Source: Hyaloraphidium curvatum
Taxonomy: Eukaryota; Monoblepharomycota; Hyaloraphidiomycetes; Hyaloraphidiales; Hyaloraphidiaceae
NCBI GenBank assembly: GCA_025558095.1
Contig: JAIVFI010000043.1
Location: forward strand, 186,001 to 250,000
DNA length: 64,000 bases
Reading direction: 5' to 3'
Positions 21,440 through 33,730 of the stretch are shown here, piece after piece. The position numbers were made by a program, and so were the translations under genes. The notes beneath the pieces were generated by a model. The model made no database searches and was not told where the DNA came from. It was given only the letters and a program-made list of their open reading frames with translations. Within the stretch, counting starts at the first letter, position 1. The number at the start of each line of letters is the position of its first letter.

Positions 21440-23231
21440 TTACTTCAAAGCAGCCAAAAGCGCACGCCTGTTCTCACCTTCGCTCTCGACGCCCTTCAGC
21501 AGAGGCTCATAGAATTCCGGCAGCATGGGGGCAAGAACGCCCTTGGCGTTGATGACACCTGCAAACAACCAGTCAGCCTGGCCCCGAACCCCACCCAACT
21601 GAATCTCCTCACCGTCGAGAATGAGCTGGGTAGCGATTCCACACGGCACACCGACAGTCTTGGCCATGGCCGTAACGCCGTTGGGCTCCCCGTACCAAAG
21701 ACCCGTGGAAGTCCGGGTCTGCCTGGCGCCGTCCTTGGTTTCGCACTCGAAACGATGTTGCAGGAACACCATGTCCCTCTCGCCGGGGCCGTACTGCATT
21801 TTGGCCTCCAAAGTGGCGCAGAGAGTGTCCAGCGGCGTGCCACGCGGGGTCGCGGGGTTGGCGGAGAAGAGGCCAAGCCACCGCAGCCCCGAAATGATCC
21901 GCTCCTTCTCGTAGCCCTCGAGCCCGGCCTTCTCAATGACTGCCTTCTCCAAATCCGCCTCCGAGTTTGTTGCGGTCCCAAGCACTTTCTGCATCACGTC
22001 GTTCTGGGCGGGCGGGTTGGAAGGCGTCCAGAAAGCACCGGCATCGAAGACCCTACCCAGGCGATCGACGATCCCTCCTTGAGGTAAGGCTCCTGCTTGT
22101 CGCTCAGCAGTCCCACGAGCACGAGGGCCTTGACAAACTTGGGGAATCCCTGGTGTTCGCGTCGTCAGCGATGTGGCTCAGGACCGCCACAAATCCACCC
22201 ACAGCGTACCGCAAGGTCCCGCGGATGATGGTCTGGGCCTCCTCGATGTTGTAGCGTTTGTCGTAGGGCGTCGAATCCCGGTTGGGGTAGCCCTCAAACG
22301 CGAAACCGGGGTACCCGGTGAAGATCGGCTTGGCCTCGTCCATCAGATCCTCGGACGAAATCTCCACAACCTTCCCGTCCTTCTTGTACTTGGCCGAATT
22401 CCGGAGGGCCAACAGCACGCCGCGGCTGGACCAGGAGAACTTGTACCCCAGGGGGTTGGCGCTGTCCTCCGGCGCGGGCAGGCCCCCGCAGTACGACGTG
22501 AAGTCCACGATCTTCCCGCCTTCGGCGTGGACCTCGGCAATAGTCTTCAGTGCGTAGAGGTGATCAATACCTGGGAAGCGGTTGAAGTTTATCAGATACT
22601 CGGATACCGCGCCCGAGTGCCGCGTACCGGGATCGACGCCGATCTCGTTGAAGACAGTGATCCCGGCCTCCTTGGCACTGGAAGACTTCCGATGAGCTGC
22701 AGTACACGTCGACAAGAGAGGAATGCCCACGCAGCGTCGAGTTCCATCATGGCGGGAGACACGTAGGAGGTGGTGACGACGTGCTTCTTGTGCTTGATCG
22801 CCGCCTTGATCACGGCCGCATGATGCGTGTAGGGAATCAAGCTGAGGCACGCAAATCGAATCCAGAGCCATCCAAAGACAATCCATTCGGTCCAACCTGA
22901 TGACGAGATCGTGCTTCCCGATTTCCTCGGCAATCGCATCGTCGTTGGTGACGTCCAGCGCAATGGCGGTTGCCCTGGGGTGTCCACCGGCGAGCTTCTG
23001 TCCATTCTCGATCCTCCGACTGGCTGTGGTTGTCTTTTGAGCTCTCGCTCGGCTAGTGGGAGCCGCTCGAGCTCACCGATTGTCAAGTGGTTCTCCGGCC
23101 TCCGCAGGAGATACTCGGCACACGGCCCTGCCACGAATCCCGATCCAAGAAGAAGAATCTTTCTAGATTTTAATGGACACGTCAATGCCAACGCTGTAGC
23201 GATGGCGTGCCGGCACGCACTTCTGCGCCAT
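21440..23231 (-). CDS. LYS9: Saccharopine dehydrogenase (NADP+, glutamate-forming)
   Basis: Nine exons (23221-23231, 23077-23162, 22897-23023, 22731-22841, 22628-22677, 22203-22570, 22057-22149, 21613-22003, 21440-21558) give 451 aa, close to yeast Lys9. It catalyses the penultimate step of the alpha-aminoadipate lysine pathway, condensing aminoadipate semialdehyde with glutamate. Landmarks: MAQKKILLLGSGFVAGP (Rossmann Gly motif), HDLVISLIPYTHH, HVVTTSYVSPAMMEL, VFNEIGVDPGIDHLYALK, FTSYCGGLPAPE, PLGYKFSWSSRGVLLALRN, and late VGVPCGIATQLILDG. The first coding exon is 11 nt. It converges on SELENOW, whose 3' UTR lies in the 219-bp gap. With LYS12 it shows that this organism makes lysine the fungal way. 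Confidence 0.93.
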
Positions 23232-23431
23232 TGTTTTGTTTTCCGCGCGTTCGATCGAGTAGTGTTGCCCCAGGCCTCGGCTATCGACAGGCACTTTCCC
23301 ACAAATCTCAAACCCCCCGGACACCGGCAGTATCATGAGGAAATCGTCGTGGAGTGTATGAACAGCCGAAGAACTGATTGTACAGTATGCAGGGGTGTCC
23401 TGGTATCCGTTTGCGCGTGCCGCGCAACGCC

Positions 23432-26400
23432 TCAATCATCGTCCGAATCGCTGGCATCGAAGCTATCCTCGCTCTCGCTGTCGCCGGTCTCCATCGCAGC
23501 GTCGCTGTTCTTGTCAGCAACGCCCTCCGAGTCGTCGTCCTGTACCTTGTAGCTGATAACCTTGCGCGCCCTCGCCGGCCGGGCGGCAGGAGCGCCGGCC
23601 CCCGCTTCGTCCTCCTCTTCCTCGTCGTCGTCACTCTCAACCTTGCGCTTGGCCGGCGCTTTCGGCTTTCCGGCTCCCGCGCCCTGCTTCCCGGCCCCCG
23701 CCGCCGGCTTGACAGCCGCCGCCGCCGTCTTCTTGGGCGGAGCCGGCGCCTTGCCCGCCTTGGCAACGACCTTCTTGACCGGTTTCTCGTCCTCGTCCGA
23801 CGAAATCTCAAAAGCGTACGACGCCGGGGCCGCAGCTTTCTCGACCTTGGGCTTCGCAACCGGCACAGAGGGGGCGGCGAAAGGCGCCGGCGCGCTGCTG
23901 CCCTGCGCGCCCATGAGCCGCGTGATCTTGGAAGCGAAGGATTCCTTCTCGCTCTCGTCCTCGCTCTCGCTGGTCTCGATCGACTGTGACGGTAGGAGCA
24001 CCGTGGTCAAGACCAAAAGGCATCGGTGAAGCAGCGACTACCCACCTTGCGCTTCGCCGTGACGGCTGTTTGGGCGGGGACGGTGGTCAGTGCGAGCACG
24101 ACACCTCAAGATACGACCTACGTTTCGCGACGGGTTCCTCAATCGCGGGCACGGCTGCCGACTTGCCCTTCACAGGGTCCTTCGCCGCGACAGGCGGCTT
24201 CGCTGCCGGGGCAGCGAGCGCGGCCGGCTTCTTGGCCGCCGGGGGCCGCTGGACCGGCTTCTTCGCCACCTCGAACTCGTCGTCATCGTCGTCGTCGTCC
24301 TCAATGTCTTCGCTCATCTCATCGCTGTCCGACAGGCGCGACGTTTTCTTGGGCTTGCTGGGCTTCCCTAGCTTCTTGATCCCCTTGTTGTGCGGCATCT
24401 TCTTGGCCGAGGCAAGCGATGCTTCGGCGAGCTCCCGCTCCAGAGCCTGCAAAACTGCAATCAGCGCCCGTCAGGTGGCTCACAACGACAACCAACCTCG
24501 AACCGCTCGAGGAACACATCAAGATCGGTATTCCAGAGATCCTGCGGCGTCTTCCGCAGCAGAGCGTCGAGCTCCGCACGCTTCTCGTCGCGCTCCTTCG
24601 TGAGCTTCTGGACGTACTCGAGCGTCAGGTTCCAGATCGGCATGGACAGCAGGTAGTCGTAGCCGCGGGTGACCGACGCCTTGGCAGCGACGTTGCCTTC
24701 CGCGCCGTCCTCGTCCGAATCCTCGCCAGGCTCGGCCGGAGAAGCGGGGGCATCGGAGGCGCTCTGCTGGCCCTTGGCAAAGGGCACGTAGTCCCGTTTC
24801 TTGAGCTCCGCCAGGATGTCGACCTTCTTGCGATTCTGCACGACGAGCTTCCCCTGGATTATTTCCAGAACGAAGCGAAGCTGCGGGCGACGAGGTGAGC
24901 TGCCGAATTTAGCCACCTTCGATCCAGGTGCGCACCTTGTTGTCTAGCTTCGTCCAATCCTGGTTCAGGACGTCAAGGAGGTGATCCTGAATTACGGAAG
25001 GTTACGGCCAACGAAAGGCAAACGCCCCGGGTCAGGCCCTACCTTGCGCTTTTGGTAGTACGACAAGCGCAGGTGGTAAAAGTCCTCCAGGATCTCCTCC
25101 GGGGTGGCGTACTTGTGGATCCGGCCTTCCTTGTCGAAGCACACCATGTTGGACAACGACAAGGTGCTCGACAGCTTGAAGCGCTTCTCCAGCCCCTCTT
25201 CCTCGGCCTTGGCCATTTCCTCGGCGGAGAGGGTGATGATGAAGTGTACGTTCGTGTCTGGAACGGCAATCTGTCAGCAGACACCAGCGCGCTGGCTGGC
25301 GTTTTGCCCACCGGTGTGGTACTCCTTGTAGTCCTTGATCCAGGCCGGCGACTTTTCCGTGCCAGCCATCCACGTCTCCAGCTGCTCCTTGTACGACTGC
25401 GTCCAGACCTTTATCGGAAGTTCGGTGATCTCCACGGTCGTATCGTTGAGCTTGCGGATGATGCCGGTGACACGGTAGCGCTCCGCAGTCTCCATCTCGA
25501 TGGTGCCCTTGAAGCCGCGGTACCAGGGGTCCATGCGCTGCATGGGCTCATCGGCCATCAGATGGCGCAGGTTGCTGACGATTTCCCTCGGATCGTAGTT
25601 GGGAACGAAGGAGCTCCACCCGGTCCCGATGCCTTCCGACCCGTTCACCAGCACCATGGGAATCACCGGGACGTACCTGCAGGCGCGAACTCGGTTCAGC
25701 ACGCGAGAGGATGTCCAAAAGTGTGAAACCCCTACCATTCAGGCTCGATGCGCTGGCCATCGTCATCTAGGTATGCGAGCAAGGCGTCATCCGCCGAATG
25801 GAAGATCGAACGCGCAATCGCAGTCAGGTTGGTGAAGATGTAACGGGCGCTTGCGGCATCTTTCCCGCCCTGCGTTTCGCTTTAGGTTCGGTCTCGGCGA
25901 GGGAGCATGTTCCGGAGCTCACCTGCAATCTGGTGCCAAACTGACCGATCGGCTCCAGCAGGTTAATGTTGTTGCTACCGACAAAGTTCTGCGCGAGGCC
26001 GACAATCGTCGAGCCCAGACTGGCTTCGCCGTGGTGGTACGCGGAGTGCTCCGCCACGTAGCTGGCAAAGCAAAATGAGAAACAGAGCGCACAATGAAGC
26101 CCGCCACGCCACAACGAACCCGGCAAGCTGAGCGACCTTGATCTCCAACCGGAGGTTGCGCTTGAAGCATGCGAAGACGATCTTGCGGTGGCCCGGTTTC
26201 AAGCCATCCACGACCGAAGGAATGGAGCGGACGTTGTCCGCAACAGAGAACAGCACCAGCTCCTTGTTGATGAAGTCAGAGATCGGAATCTCCGGCGCGT
26301 CGTGGTCCATGTGAGTCCCGGGCTGAAACGAAGCCATTAGCAACGATCGCAACGAACGACGTGGCCGGAGCCCACTTTGAAACGCCGGAGCCAGTCTTTC

Positions 26401-29123
26401 CGATCGTCGGCCTTCTTCTTGCTGAACGCCATGTCGATGAGTCCGCGGTCGTCGTCCGTGATCTTCTGGAAAGACTTTCGGTGCTTCTGCATGTTTGCAA
26501 AGTACTTCTTGGCGTCTTCGGACGTGCTGGTGCCAAGACCCTGTGACACGAGGCCGCGTCAATGGCACTCAGCGCATGCGCCCGGGCACTGACTTTGTAG
26601 TACTTGATCGTCCAGCCGCGACCGTTGTCGTTCGCCTCCCGCCACTTCTGGTATTCCGGAAGGGTGAAGAAGGAGATCTCCTTCTTGTCTTTGCCCTTGC
26701 CCTTCGTCGCCTTGGAAGACGGTCAGCCGATCTCACGAAGCGTACGACGGGAAACGGCCCGCACCTTGACGATCGGCGTGATGAACTCCTGGAGGAAGCC
26801 TTTGATGTTCAGCAGACTAGGCCAGAAGTGATCCAGGAAGTTGAGAATCAGGCCCTTGATGTGCGAACCGTCATGGTCCTATGCGAGGCGAGGGGTAAGC
26901 ACAGTTCGAGTGGCAGATGCCGTGTCAACGGTACCTGATCCGTCATGATCATGAGGTGCCCGTAGCGAAGACTGGACACGTCCTCGTACTTCTTGCCCTG
27001 CTGCAGCCCGAGGATCTGCTTGATGTGCTGGATCTCCTGGTTCTCCAGCAGCTGCTTCGAGTTGGCCTCCCTGACGTTGAGAAGCTTTCCGCGGAGCGGA
27101 AACACGCCGTAATCGTCCCTGCCCACGACAGAGAGCCCGCTGACAGCCAGAGCTTTGGCGGAATCACCTTCCGTCAGGATGAGGGTGCAACGGCCGGCGT
27201 TCTTCGTGCCGGCGTTGTTGGCGTCGTCGAGCTTGGCGATGCCGGAGATGCGGGACTTCTTGCTACCGTCCGTCTTCTTCATCTGCTGTTCCTGCTTGTA
27301 CTTTGCAAGGCTCAGCACGCTGTCGATGATGCCGGACTTGAGCACTGCGGCGGACGGGGTAAACGCATGGCCATGCTGGAATGGTCGCACGCTTGCCTTT
27401 CTTGACGAAATCCTCGCTCAGCGGGCACTTGGACCCGAAGGCACTGGCCCGCAGCGTCATGTTTTCCTTGGTCTGCGAGTCAAAGGTTGGGTTCTCCACC
27501 AGGCAGTTCACGAAAAGCCACATGTGGCTCTTGATCTGGAACGGCTTGAGCGGAGCTCCGTTCTTGTTCTTCTTGGACGCCGCCTCCTGGATCTTGGTGA
27601 CCAGCTGATCCGCGACGTAGGTGGTGTGCGTCCCGCCTTTGGACGTGAAGATGGAGTTGACGAAGCTGACCTGCTGGAACTGTCCCTCGCTGACCGCGAA
27701 CCCTACTTCCCAGCGGTCGTTCACCCGCTCGTAGATGAGAGGAGGCTTCGGGGACACCGTCTCGAGGTAGAGGTCGATGTACTGCTTGAAGTCCTTGACG
27801 CGCAAGCGCTCCCCGTTCAGCCACACCTGCGTGGACGCTGTAGCAAAGGACATCGCAGGCGAAGGCAGCAGCTCACCTTGACGTCCTTGATAGAGCCGCA
27901 CATGTCGTAAACCCTCCTCTTCAGCAGCGCCTCCAGATCCTCGTCCATGTGCGTCATGCCGAACTTTGACAGATCCGGCTTGAACGTGACCTTTGTCCAC
28001 TCGTCACCCTTGGCGTTGCTCGTGATGACCGGGTTATTGGTCTTCGACATATTGTTTTGGAAGACCTGCGCGCCTGTGTCACAAGGGGAGGCACCGACCC
28101 GTAGAGGCCAACCACCCACCTGCTTGTACTTCTTCATCGTGCTCTTGTCAGCAGTCTCGATGATGAACTCGTTGGAGAAGATGTTGCAGAGCTTGGCACC
28201 GTATCCGTTCCTCCCTCCGACGACCTTCTTCTCGGCGTCATCGTAGTTCGAGGACGTGAGGAGGTGGCCGAAGATGAGCTCGGGCACGTAGACGCCTTCC
28301 TTGGCATGCATCTCGATAGGGATACCACGGCCGTTGTTGTAGATGCTGATCACGTTGTTCTCCCGGTCGATGTCGACCTTCAGGGTGTCCATGTTGGGAT
28401 CCCGGATCTGGCAAAGCGTCAGCATCGCTCGACCTCGTCTCTACCAGAGAACGGACCTTGTTGTCGGCGGCGTCTGGGAACGGATGACGCGCGCACGAGG
28501 AAAGCGAGGTCCGGTAAGTGTTCCGGACTCCGGGAGCGGCCTGCTGCAGACTCACTGACGAGGATCTCGTCGAAGATCTTGTACAGCCCCGGAACGAAGC
28601 TCACGGGGCGGTGAACCATCTTGTTATCCGCGTCCAACACCCACATGGCCGTGGTCTGGCGTTCCACGGAGCCAATGTAGGTGTCTGGGCGGAGCAGGAT
28701 GTGTTCGAGCTGCGTCTTCTTCTGGTAGATGTCCTCGACGTTCTGCCCAGCAATTCATGGTGAGCAGCTTTACGGCGACAAGCAGAACTAGCCACCTTCT
28801 TTCCCTGAGCTCCCTCGGCCTTGGGCTCGGCCCGCGGGGGGGACGACTCCTGGGTGTGCATCGGGACCAGCGGCTCCTTGTGCGGTTTCGCCTCTGCTGG
28901 CTTCTTCTTTGCCGCCGGAGCCTTCTTTGGAGCAGCTTCCTTCGCCGCCTTGGGCGCCGCGGCCTTCTTCTTGGCAGCCTGGCGGCGGGGAGCGCGGGGT
29001 GAGGACGAACCGTCGCCGGGCCCCGCGGCGCCCACGCACGGGAACGAAGCCCTCCGAGCCGTCCGAGTCCGACGCAGCGAACGCGTCGCTCATGTCGTCC
29101 GAGTCATCGCTGTAGCGCGGCAT
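23432..29123 (-). CDS. TOP2: DNA topoisomerase II
   Basis: Twenty-one exons join to 1523 aa (4572 nt). Order: acidic N-terminus; Ala/Lys-rich linker; GHKL ATPase domain beginning [20 protein letters not shown], with [20 protein letters not shown] and [18 protein letters not shown]; transducer; TOPRIM with TEGDSAK (about residue 514) and MTDQDHDGSH (about 597); winged-helix domain with [20 protein letters not shown], whose Tyr near residue 852 is the catalytic nucleophile; coiled coil; acidic, Lys-rich C-terminal tail. Key exons: 28457-28473 (17 nt) and 24046-24065 (20 nt) are micro-exons. The intron 27345-27396 is GC-AG. It relaxes and decatenates DNA by passing a duplex through a double-strand break. 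Confidence 0.94.
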
Positions 29124-29532
29124 CCCGGCCGGCCACGGGACCCGGGCTGCTTCGAAGTGCGCGGAGCGAGGTGACAACCGTCCCCGCGACGATTCACGAA
29201 TCAACTGTCCCTCTCCCCCGCCCGGATGCCCATCCACCGTCGGATTTAGACTGATCGACACGGCGAAGGCATTCGCAAATGATGCCGAAATCCTATCCAC
29301 CCATTGTTGCACGTCGATCGTCCCGGGTAGCAGCTCATCGATCAAGGGCGAAGAGCGAGCAGCATCCGTGGGCCCAGCTCACACTAGAGAAGAGTAGAGA
29401 AGTGTGGTACCTGCACGTCGGTGTTGTTCCAGGAAAAGAGGCACTGCCTGTGGATGACTCAATCTGCAGCTGGCGCCTGCTCCCACCGCCCACGGTCACT
29501 CCCTTGGCACCGGCTCGACGCTTCCCCCAAGG
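29124..29532. promoter_or_regulatory. Divergent intergenic region, TOP2 / COX6A
   Basis: 409 bp between divergent start codons, expected to hold both promoters. No TATA-like box or repeat was recognised. Confidence 0.4.
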
Positions 29533-30306
29533 ATGGCTGCCTTCGTCCGCCCGGCCGCCCTTCAGGCGCGGCGCTTTGCCTCTGCCGTCATCAAGGAGCC
29601 CGCCGCGAAGATGACCGCGGAGGAGGTCAACCACCTGCACCACGCCGTCTGTGAGTAGCGCCACCCGTGCCCGGGCGCCGCCCGCGCGGCAATCGCGCTG
29701 CGCCGCGGATGGCGTAGCAAGCGCCACATCGGAACTTGTCGCGCCCACCGGGATTGCGGCGGCGGCGCCGGATTGGAGCGTGCAGGCGGTGGTCCGTCGC
29801 CGGGGCCCGGAGCTCGCACGGGGTTTTCCTCCGGGCGTGCGTGCTGGACGGTGGCGGTCGACACGGAACGTGCCAAATAGGCGGCAATCTCTCTTCGTGC
29901 CGGGATTTGGGCGGTGCAGGCGAGCGAGAGGCTGACCCCTCCCCGCAGCCGGCGAGAAGCTCTGGAAGAACATCTCCACCTTCGTGGTGTTCCCCAGCCT
30001 TCTGGCCCTCGCCATCTTCGTGTACCGCAGGGAGACGGAGCACCTCAAGCACACCTTCGAGCACCCGCCCGAGTACAAGGCCTGGCCCCACCTGGGCATC
30101 CGCAAGTCGGTGCGTATCGGACCGCTGGTTTCGCGGTTTGCAGGCTCACTTCAACTTCCCTGCTTTCCTATGCACTGCTCGGCTGCAGGAGTTCCCCTGG
30201 CGCGACGGTGACAAGAGGTTGGTGTGGCCAGTTTTGCTTCCTCGTTCCATGTTAACAGGACCTGCATCGCAGCCTGTTCCACAACGACGTCACCAACCCT
30301 CGGTAA
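29533..30306 (+). CDS. COX6A: Cytochrome c oxidase subunit 6A, mitochondrial
   Basis: Four exons (29533-29650, 29949-30109, 30189-30221, 30259-30306) give 119 aa. COX6A (yeast Cox13) is a single-span accessory subunit of complex IV in the inner mitochondrial membrane. The N-terminus MAAFVRPAALQARRFASAV looks like a mitochondrial presequence. The conserved part begins GEKLWKNISTFVVFPSLLALA (membrane span), then EYKAWPHLGIRKSEFPWRDGDK and LFHNDVTNP, as in other COX6A proteins. The first intron is 298 nt, far longer than its neighbours. The third intron boundary (30222-30258) is chosen for phase; it adds residues R-L before D-L-H-R. Confidence 0.88.
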
Positions 30307-30610
30307 GCATTGGCATCAATGTGCGCTCGCGTTCGGTGCTAAACCCTAGGCGGAGTAGCCCCCCCAAGTAGACCGGATAGCAGGGTGTATCAGGGAGCAC
30401 ACATGCCGTAAATTGACTGCCATTCAACGCTCCTCTTTAATATGCGACCACAGTCGGAGTCCTATGAATTGATCTGCGGTCCTCGAAGAAGTCGAATGTG
30501 GATGGATTGGCTGCGTCCTGCCGCTGGCCGGGGTGACGCGACCCAAAACCGCGCCCGAGATGGTGCCGACCTAAAGACACAAAGAGGAGGAATGGACTAG
30601 GTTCGCGGCG
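30307..30610. other. Intergenic region between COX6A and ING genes
   Basis: 304 bp on the path between two same-strand genes, holding the COX6A 3' UTR and ING promoter. The lower-GC stretch near 30410-30470 contains TTTAATATG but no motif I can defend. Confidence 0.4.
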
Positions 30611-31834
30611 ATGGCTTTGGAGTTCTTGGAGGATTTTCTTGCCAGTACTGTCCGCCTGGCACCGCTCGCCTCGGATGCGTCAGCTCAGCGGCGTCCCGTC
30701 CCCCACGCGCTTGGCGGGGAACAGCTGTGGACAACCTTCCCTCGGAGATTCGGCACCACTTTTCGGAACTTAAGGAGAAGGACGTCATGTTTCAAGGTAG
30801 AAGGAGCCCCGGCACGTTGTTTCGGGGACGTTTGCTCGAGCTCCGGTGGTCCGAAACAGACCTGAAGAAGCAGATATTGAAGGAAGCGCAGGGGCTGCAG
30901 AAGACTCCGGTGAACGATTCGACCCTGCAGAGGGAAGAGGATCTTGCCAGCGTCATTCGCAAGGACTTTCTGCAAGCCAAGGTTCTCGTGGACGAGAAGA
31001 TTGATATCGCGGACCGGACTCTGGCCTTGGTACGGTCGGCGGCCTTTCCGGACTGGGCAACAAGCTGACGACGGCATGAATTGTCGTGCCCACTTTACGC
31101 CGGCACTGCAGCTGGAATCTCATATCCGGCGCCTCGATGGGGAGCTGCAGCGGTTTCAATTTGACTTCGACGCACCTCTGGTTCTGCAGGAGGATCGGGA
31201 CCAACCGACGTACGAGATGGACGAGCTGATGAGCATGTTCACTAGTGGTGCGGAACGTTTGGGTTCGATTTCGCGAGGAACGACTTCGATTGATTCGACG
31301 ATAGCACAACCGTCGGCCGTCGCGTACGACTCTTTGGCATTCACGCTGGGAGCTTCGCCAAACCCGAGCAACAAGAGTTGGTGGATCCTTGGGCTCGCGG
31401 AACGGGGCGTTTACTTGGTTTATTTCCGCAGAGCGGAAAGCGGCGCCGCCAGCCGCGGCCGTGAAGGGGCCATCCAACAAGAAGCGGCGAAGAGAGGATG
31501 AGTACGATGACGGATACCTGGATGGCTTTCTCAAGGTGGAGGACGATGATTTGGAGGAGGAGCCGGTATACTGCATCTGCCAGAGGGTGTCTTTCGGCGA
31601 CATGGTTGGCTGCGACAACGCGGGGGTGAGCGCCGTCGGAACCTCTTGCGCCTTGTTGGCCCTAACTTGGCGCTCCAGCAGTGCCCTTACGGAGAGTGGT
31701 TCCATTACGAATGTGTCGGGTTGCGAGAACCTCCTAAAGGGGCGTGGTTCTGCCCGCAGTGTCGATCCGCGGCACTCTATACGAACGCCGGCAGCTATGC
31801 CGGTGCGGACAACAAGAAGAAGAGAAGGCACTGA
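30611..31834 (+). CDS. ING-family PHD-finger protein
   Basis: Six exons (30611-30644, 30725-30796, 30860-31029, 31112-31376, 31432-31625, 31679-31834) give 296 aa. The N-terminal ING helical domain is clear: [56 protein letters not shown] disordered middle with KKRRRED follows. The C-terminal PHD finger has [17 protein letters not shown], then [10 protein letters not shown] and WFCPQCR, the C4HC3 zinc pattern. ING proteins read H3K4me3 and tether histone acetyltransferase or deacetylase complexes (Yng/Pho23 in yeast). The tail is basic (KKKRRH). Which yeast paralogue it matches is not decided. Confidence 0.92.
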
Positions 31835-31885
31835 AGGCCGTGGATCCCTAATGCTGATTGATTGATCATCTCGTGTACATACTGA

Positions 31886-32562
31886 TTATCTCCTGTCTAA
31901 CATGGTGCAGTTTGCTGGTGGTTTCGGTACGCAAGCGCCGGGAGCCGCGACACTCTTGTCCAGCAAGAAACCGCCGTCGCATTTGAGGAAGCATTCGGCC
32001 GATGCCGTATCGTAGAGTCCCAAAGCTCCATGGAGATCGGGGTTCGGGGGCCCGCCGCAGCCGGCGACGCCAGACGGATATGCCGGTGCCCACACGTACG
32101 CTGTCATTAAGAACGTTACTGGGGTCCGCTGAAAAGCTCTAGAGGCCGTACCGTTGGCGATCCCAGCCAGCATGATCAGAGACGCCCCCAAGCCCAGGAT
32201 AAGCCTTCGAAAGACGCCAAATCAGGGGACGAGCAATGGGAGGCGCAAAAGAATCCCACCATTTGAACTTTGGATCTAGATCGCCCAGCCGATACCACCG
32301 CACCTGGTCGCCACGAGCGGAATCAGGGCCGCGGCAAGGAAGCTGCAGCCAGAGCTTGACCCACGAGCTGAACTTCACACGAGGCCAAAAGAGCCAAGAC
32401 AATCCCCAAGAAAAAGTGGGCAGCTGCCTTTCCGGTGTTCACAATGCAGAAAAGAACGGTGATCCCGACAAAGGCGATGGTGACTCCCGAGACGACGTTC
32501 TCCAAGAGCTTGTCGCGCCGCGATGCCCCCTGGAACCCGCCAAAGAGCGGTTCTTCCGCCAT
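31886..32562 (-). CDS. TMEM243-family membrane protein with Cys-rich tail
   Basis: Three exons (32374-32562, 32269-32303, 31886-32204) give 180 aa. The N-terminal 95 residues match TMEM243: EPLFGG followed by a DKLLENVV segment, membrane spans VTIAFVGITVLFCIVN and FFLGIVLALLASCEV, the diagnostic RWYRLGDLDPK (human has YWYRQGDLEPK), then a third span LILGLGASLIMLAGI. Beyond the family's usual end there are about 85 more residues with six cysteines and Gly/Pro-rich loops, and an N-glycosylation-type NCT. Function in any organism is obscure. It diverges from the SANT-like gene over 179 bp. Confidence 0.75.
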
Positions 32563-32741
32563 ATTCGCAAACGCACGCCAGTAAACGCGTTTCCGCGGTT
32601 GTTATCGTCGCCTCCGAGGTCACTCTCAGAAGCCGACGAGATTGCTCCGACTCGCGCGAGTTGCATTCAGAAGTCTCTGGGGTCGTTTGGACAGGAAACC
32701 TAGCGGAAACCACTGATTTGGGGACATGGGCCGGATTGGCG

Positions 32742-33624
32742 ATGGACTCCGGCAGCGATGATCCTCCGCAAGACCCCGTGGATACCAACGCGCCGTTCCA
32801 AACCGTGGAAGACAAACGGAGATGGATCGTGGCCATGCGCCTGAAGGTCTTGATGGAAGTCATCGCCAGGTTGCCGGTTTATTGAACCTCGGACGTCAGT
32901 TCTGCCGGACAGACCACATCGGAAACGCCGACCCGACCAACCCCCTGGTTCTGGAGGACGGGAGCATCAATCAGGAGTTGGTTCGGTCCTCACCATATTA
33001 AATTGCCTCCTCACTGCTCCCGAAGCTATTTTCGGTCTCTGGCGGAGCCTGTAGAGTCTGCTTCACGCGTATGGAGAGCCGAGGAACGCGGGCTTCTCAT
33101 CCGCGGCATCGCCAAGCACGGCATCGGACACTTTCGCGAGATTGCCGAAGACGAAGAACTGCGGCCTTTGTCGTATTGGGTACAATGCGGCTTCTTGGCT
33201 CTTTGTTCGCCTCGAACTAAGCATCGCGCGCCTGGCCGCAGTCTCCAAACGATCTTCGAATCAAGGCCATGCGGCTGATTGGAAGGCAGAACCTTGCACG
33301 ATACCGGGATTGGAAGGGTGAGGAGGGGGCTATCACGGCGGAATGGAATCGCAATCGGTTGGTTGGTCGATGGATTTCCCGTTCACCTCGGCTGAGCCGT
33401 TTCATCAAGACGAATAGGGACAGCACTCGGCGCATGGTTGTTGAATATCGCGTGTGCCGCATCACGGTCATCTGACTTGCAGGTCTCTTTCCAGGAAGGG
33501 GAGCACGCTGGTGAGTGACGAGAAAGGGCTGGTCGAGCAGGTGATCGTGAGGACGGACGCCGGCGAGGATCTGGAGTTCGTTCTAGCGGATGTAATGGGA
33601 ATGCCGGCTGCAACGAAGGTGTAG
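32742..33624 (+). CDS. SANT/Myb-like domain protein
   Basis: Five exons (32742-32828, 32870-32976, 33026-33179, 33242-33357, 33483-33624) give 201 aa. A short acidic start leads to RRWIVAGLLNLGRQF and HIGNADPTNPLVLEDG. Next is a Myb/SANT-like helix set: VWRAEERGLLIRGIAKHGIG then HFREIAED. A segment RIKAMRLIGRQNLARYRDWK and a 45-residue Glu/Val-rich tail follow. I know this arrangement from uncharacterised proteins only and cannot name the family. The first intron is only 41 nt; a 65-nt alternative (donor at 32805) ends at the same acceptor and is also in phase, removing eight residues. Probably a chromatin or transcription protein (inference). Confidence 0.65.
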
Positions 33625-33730
33625 ATTCATCGGAAACCCGAGTAGCTTTGACGTCGGCGGTGACGGGTGCGGCGGGACCCACAGCTCCAGCGATCCGCAA
33701 AAGAACTCCTCCCCGGTCGCGACCGCCGAA

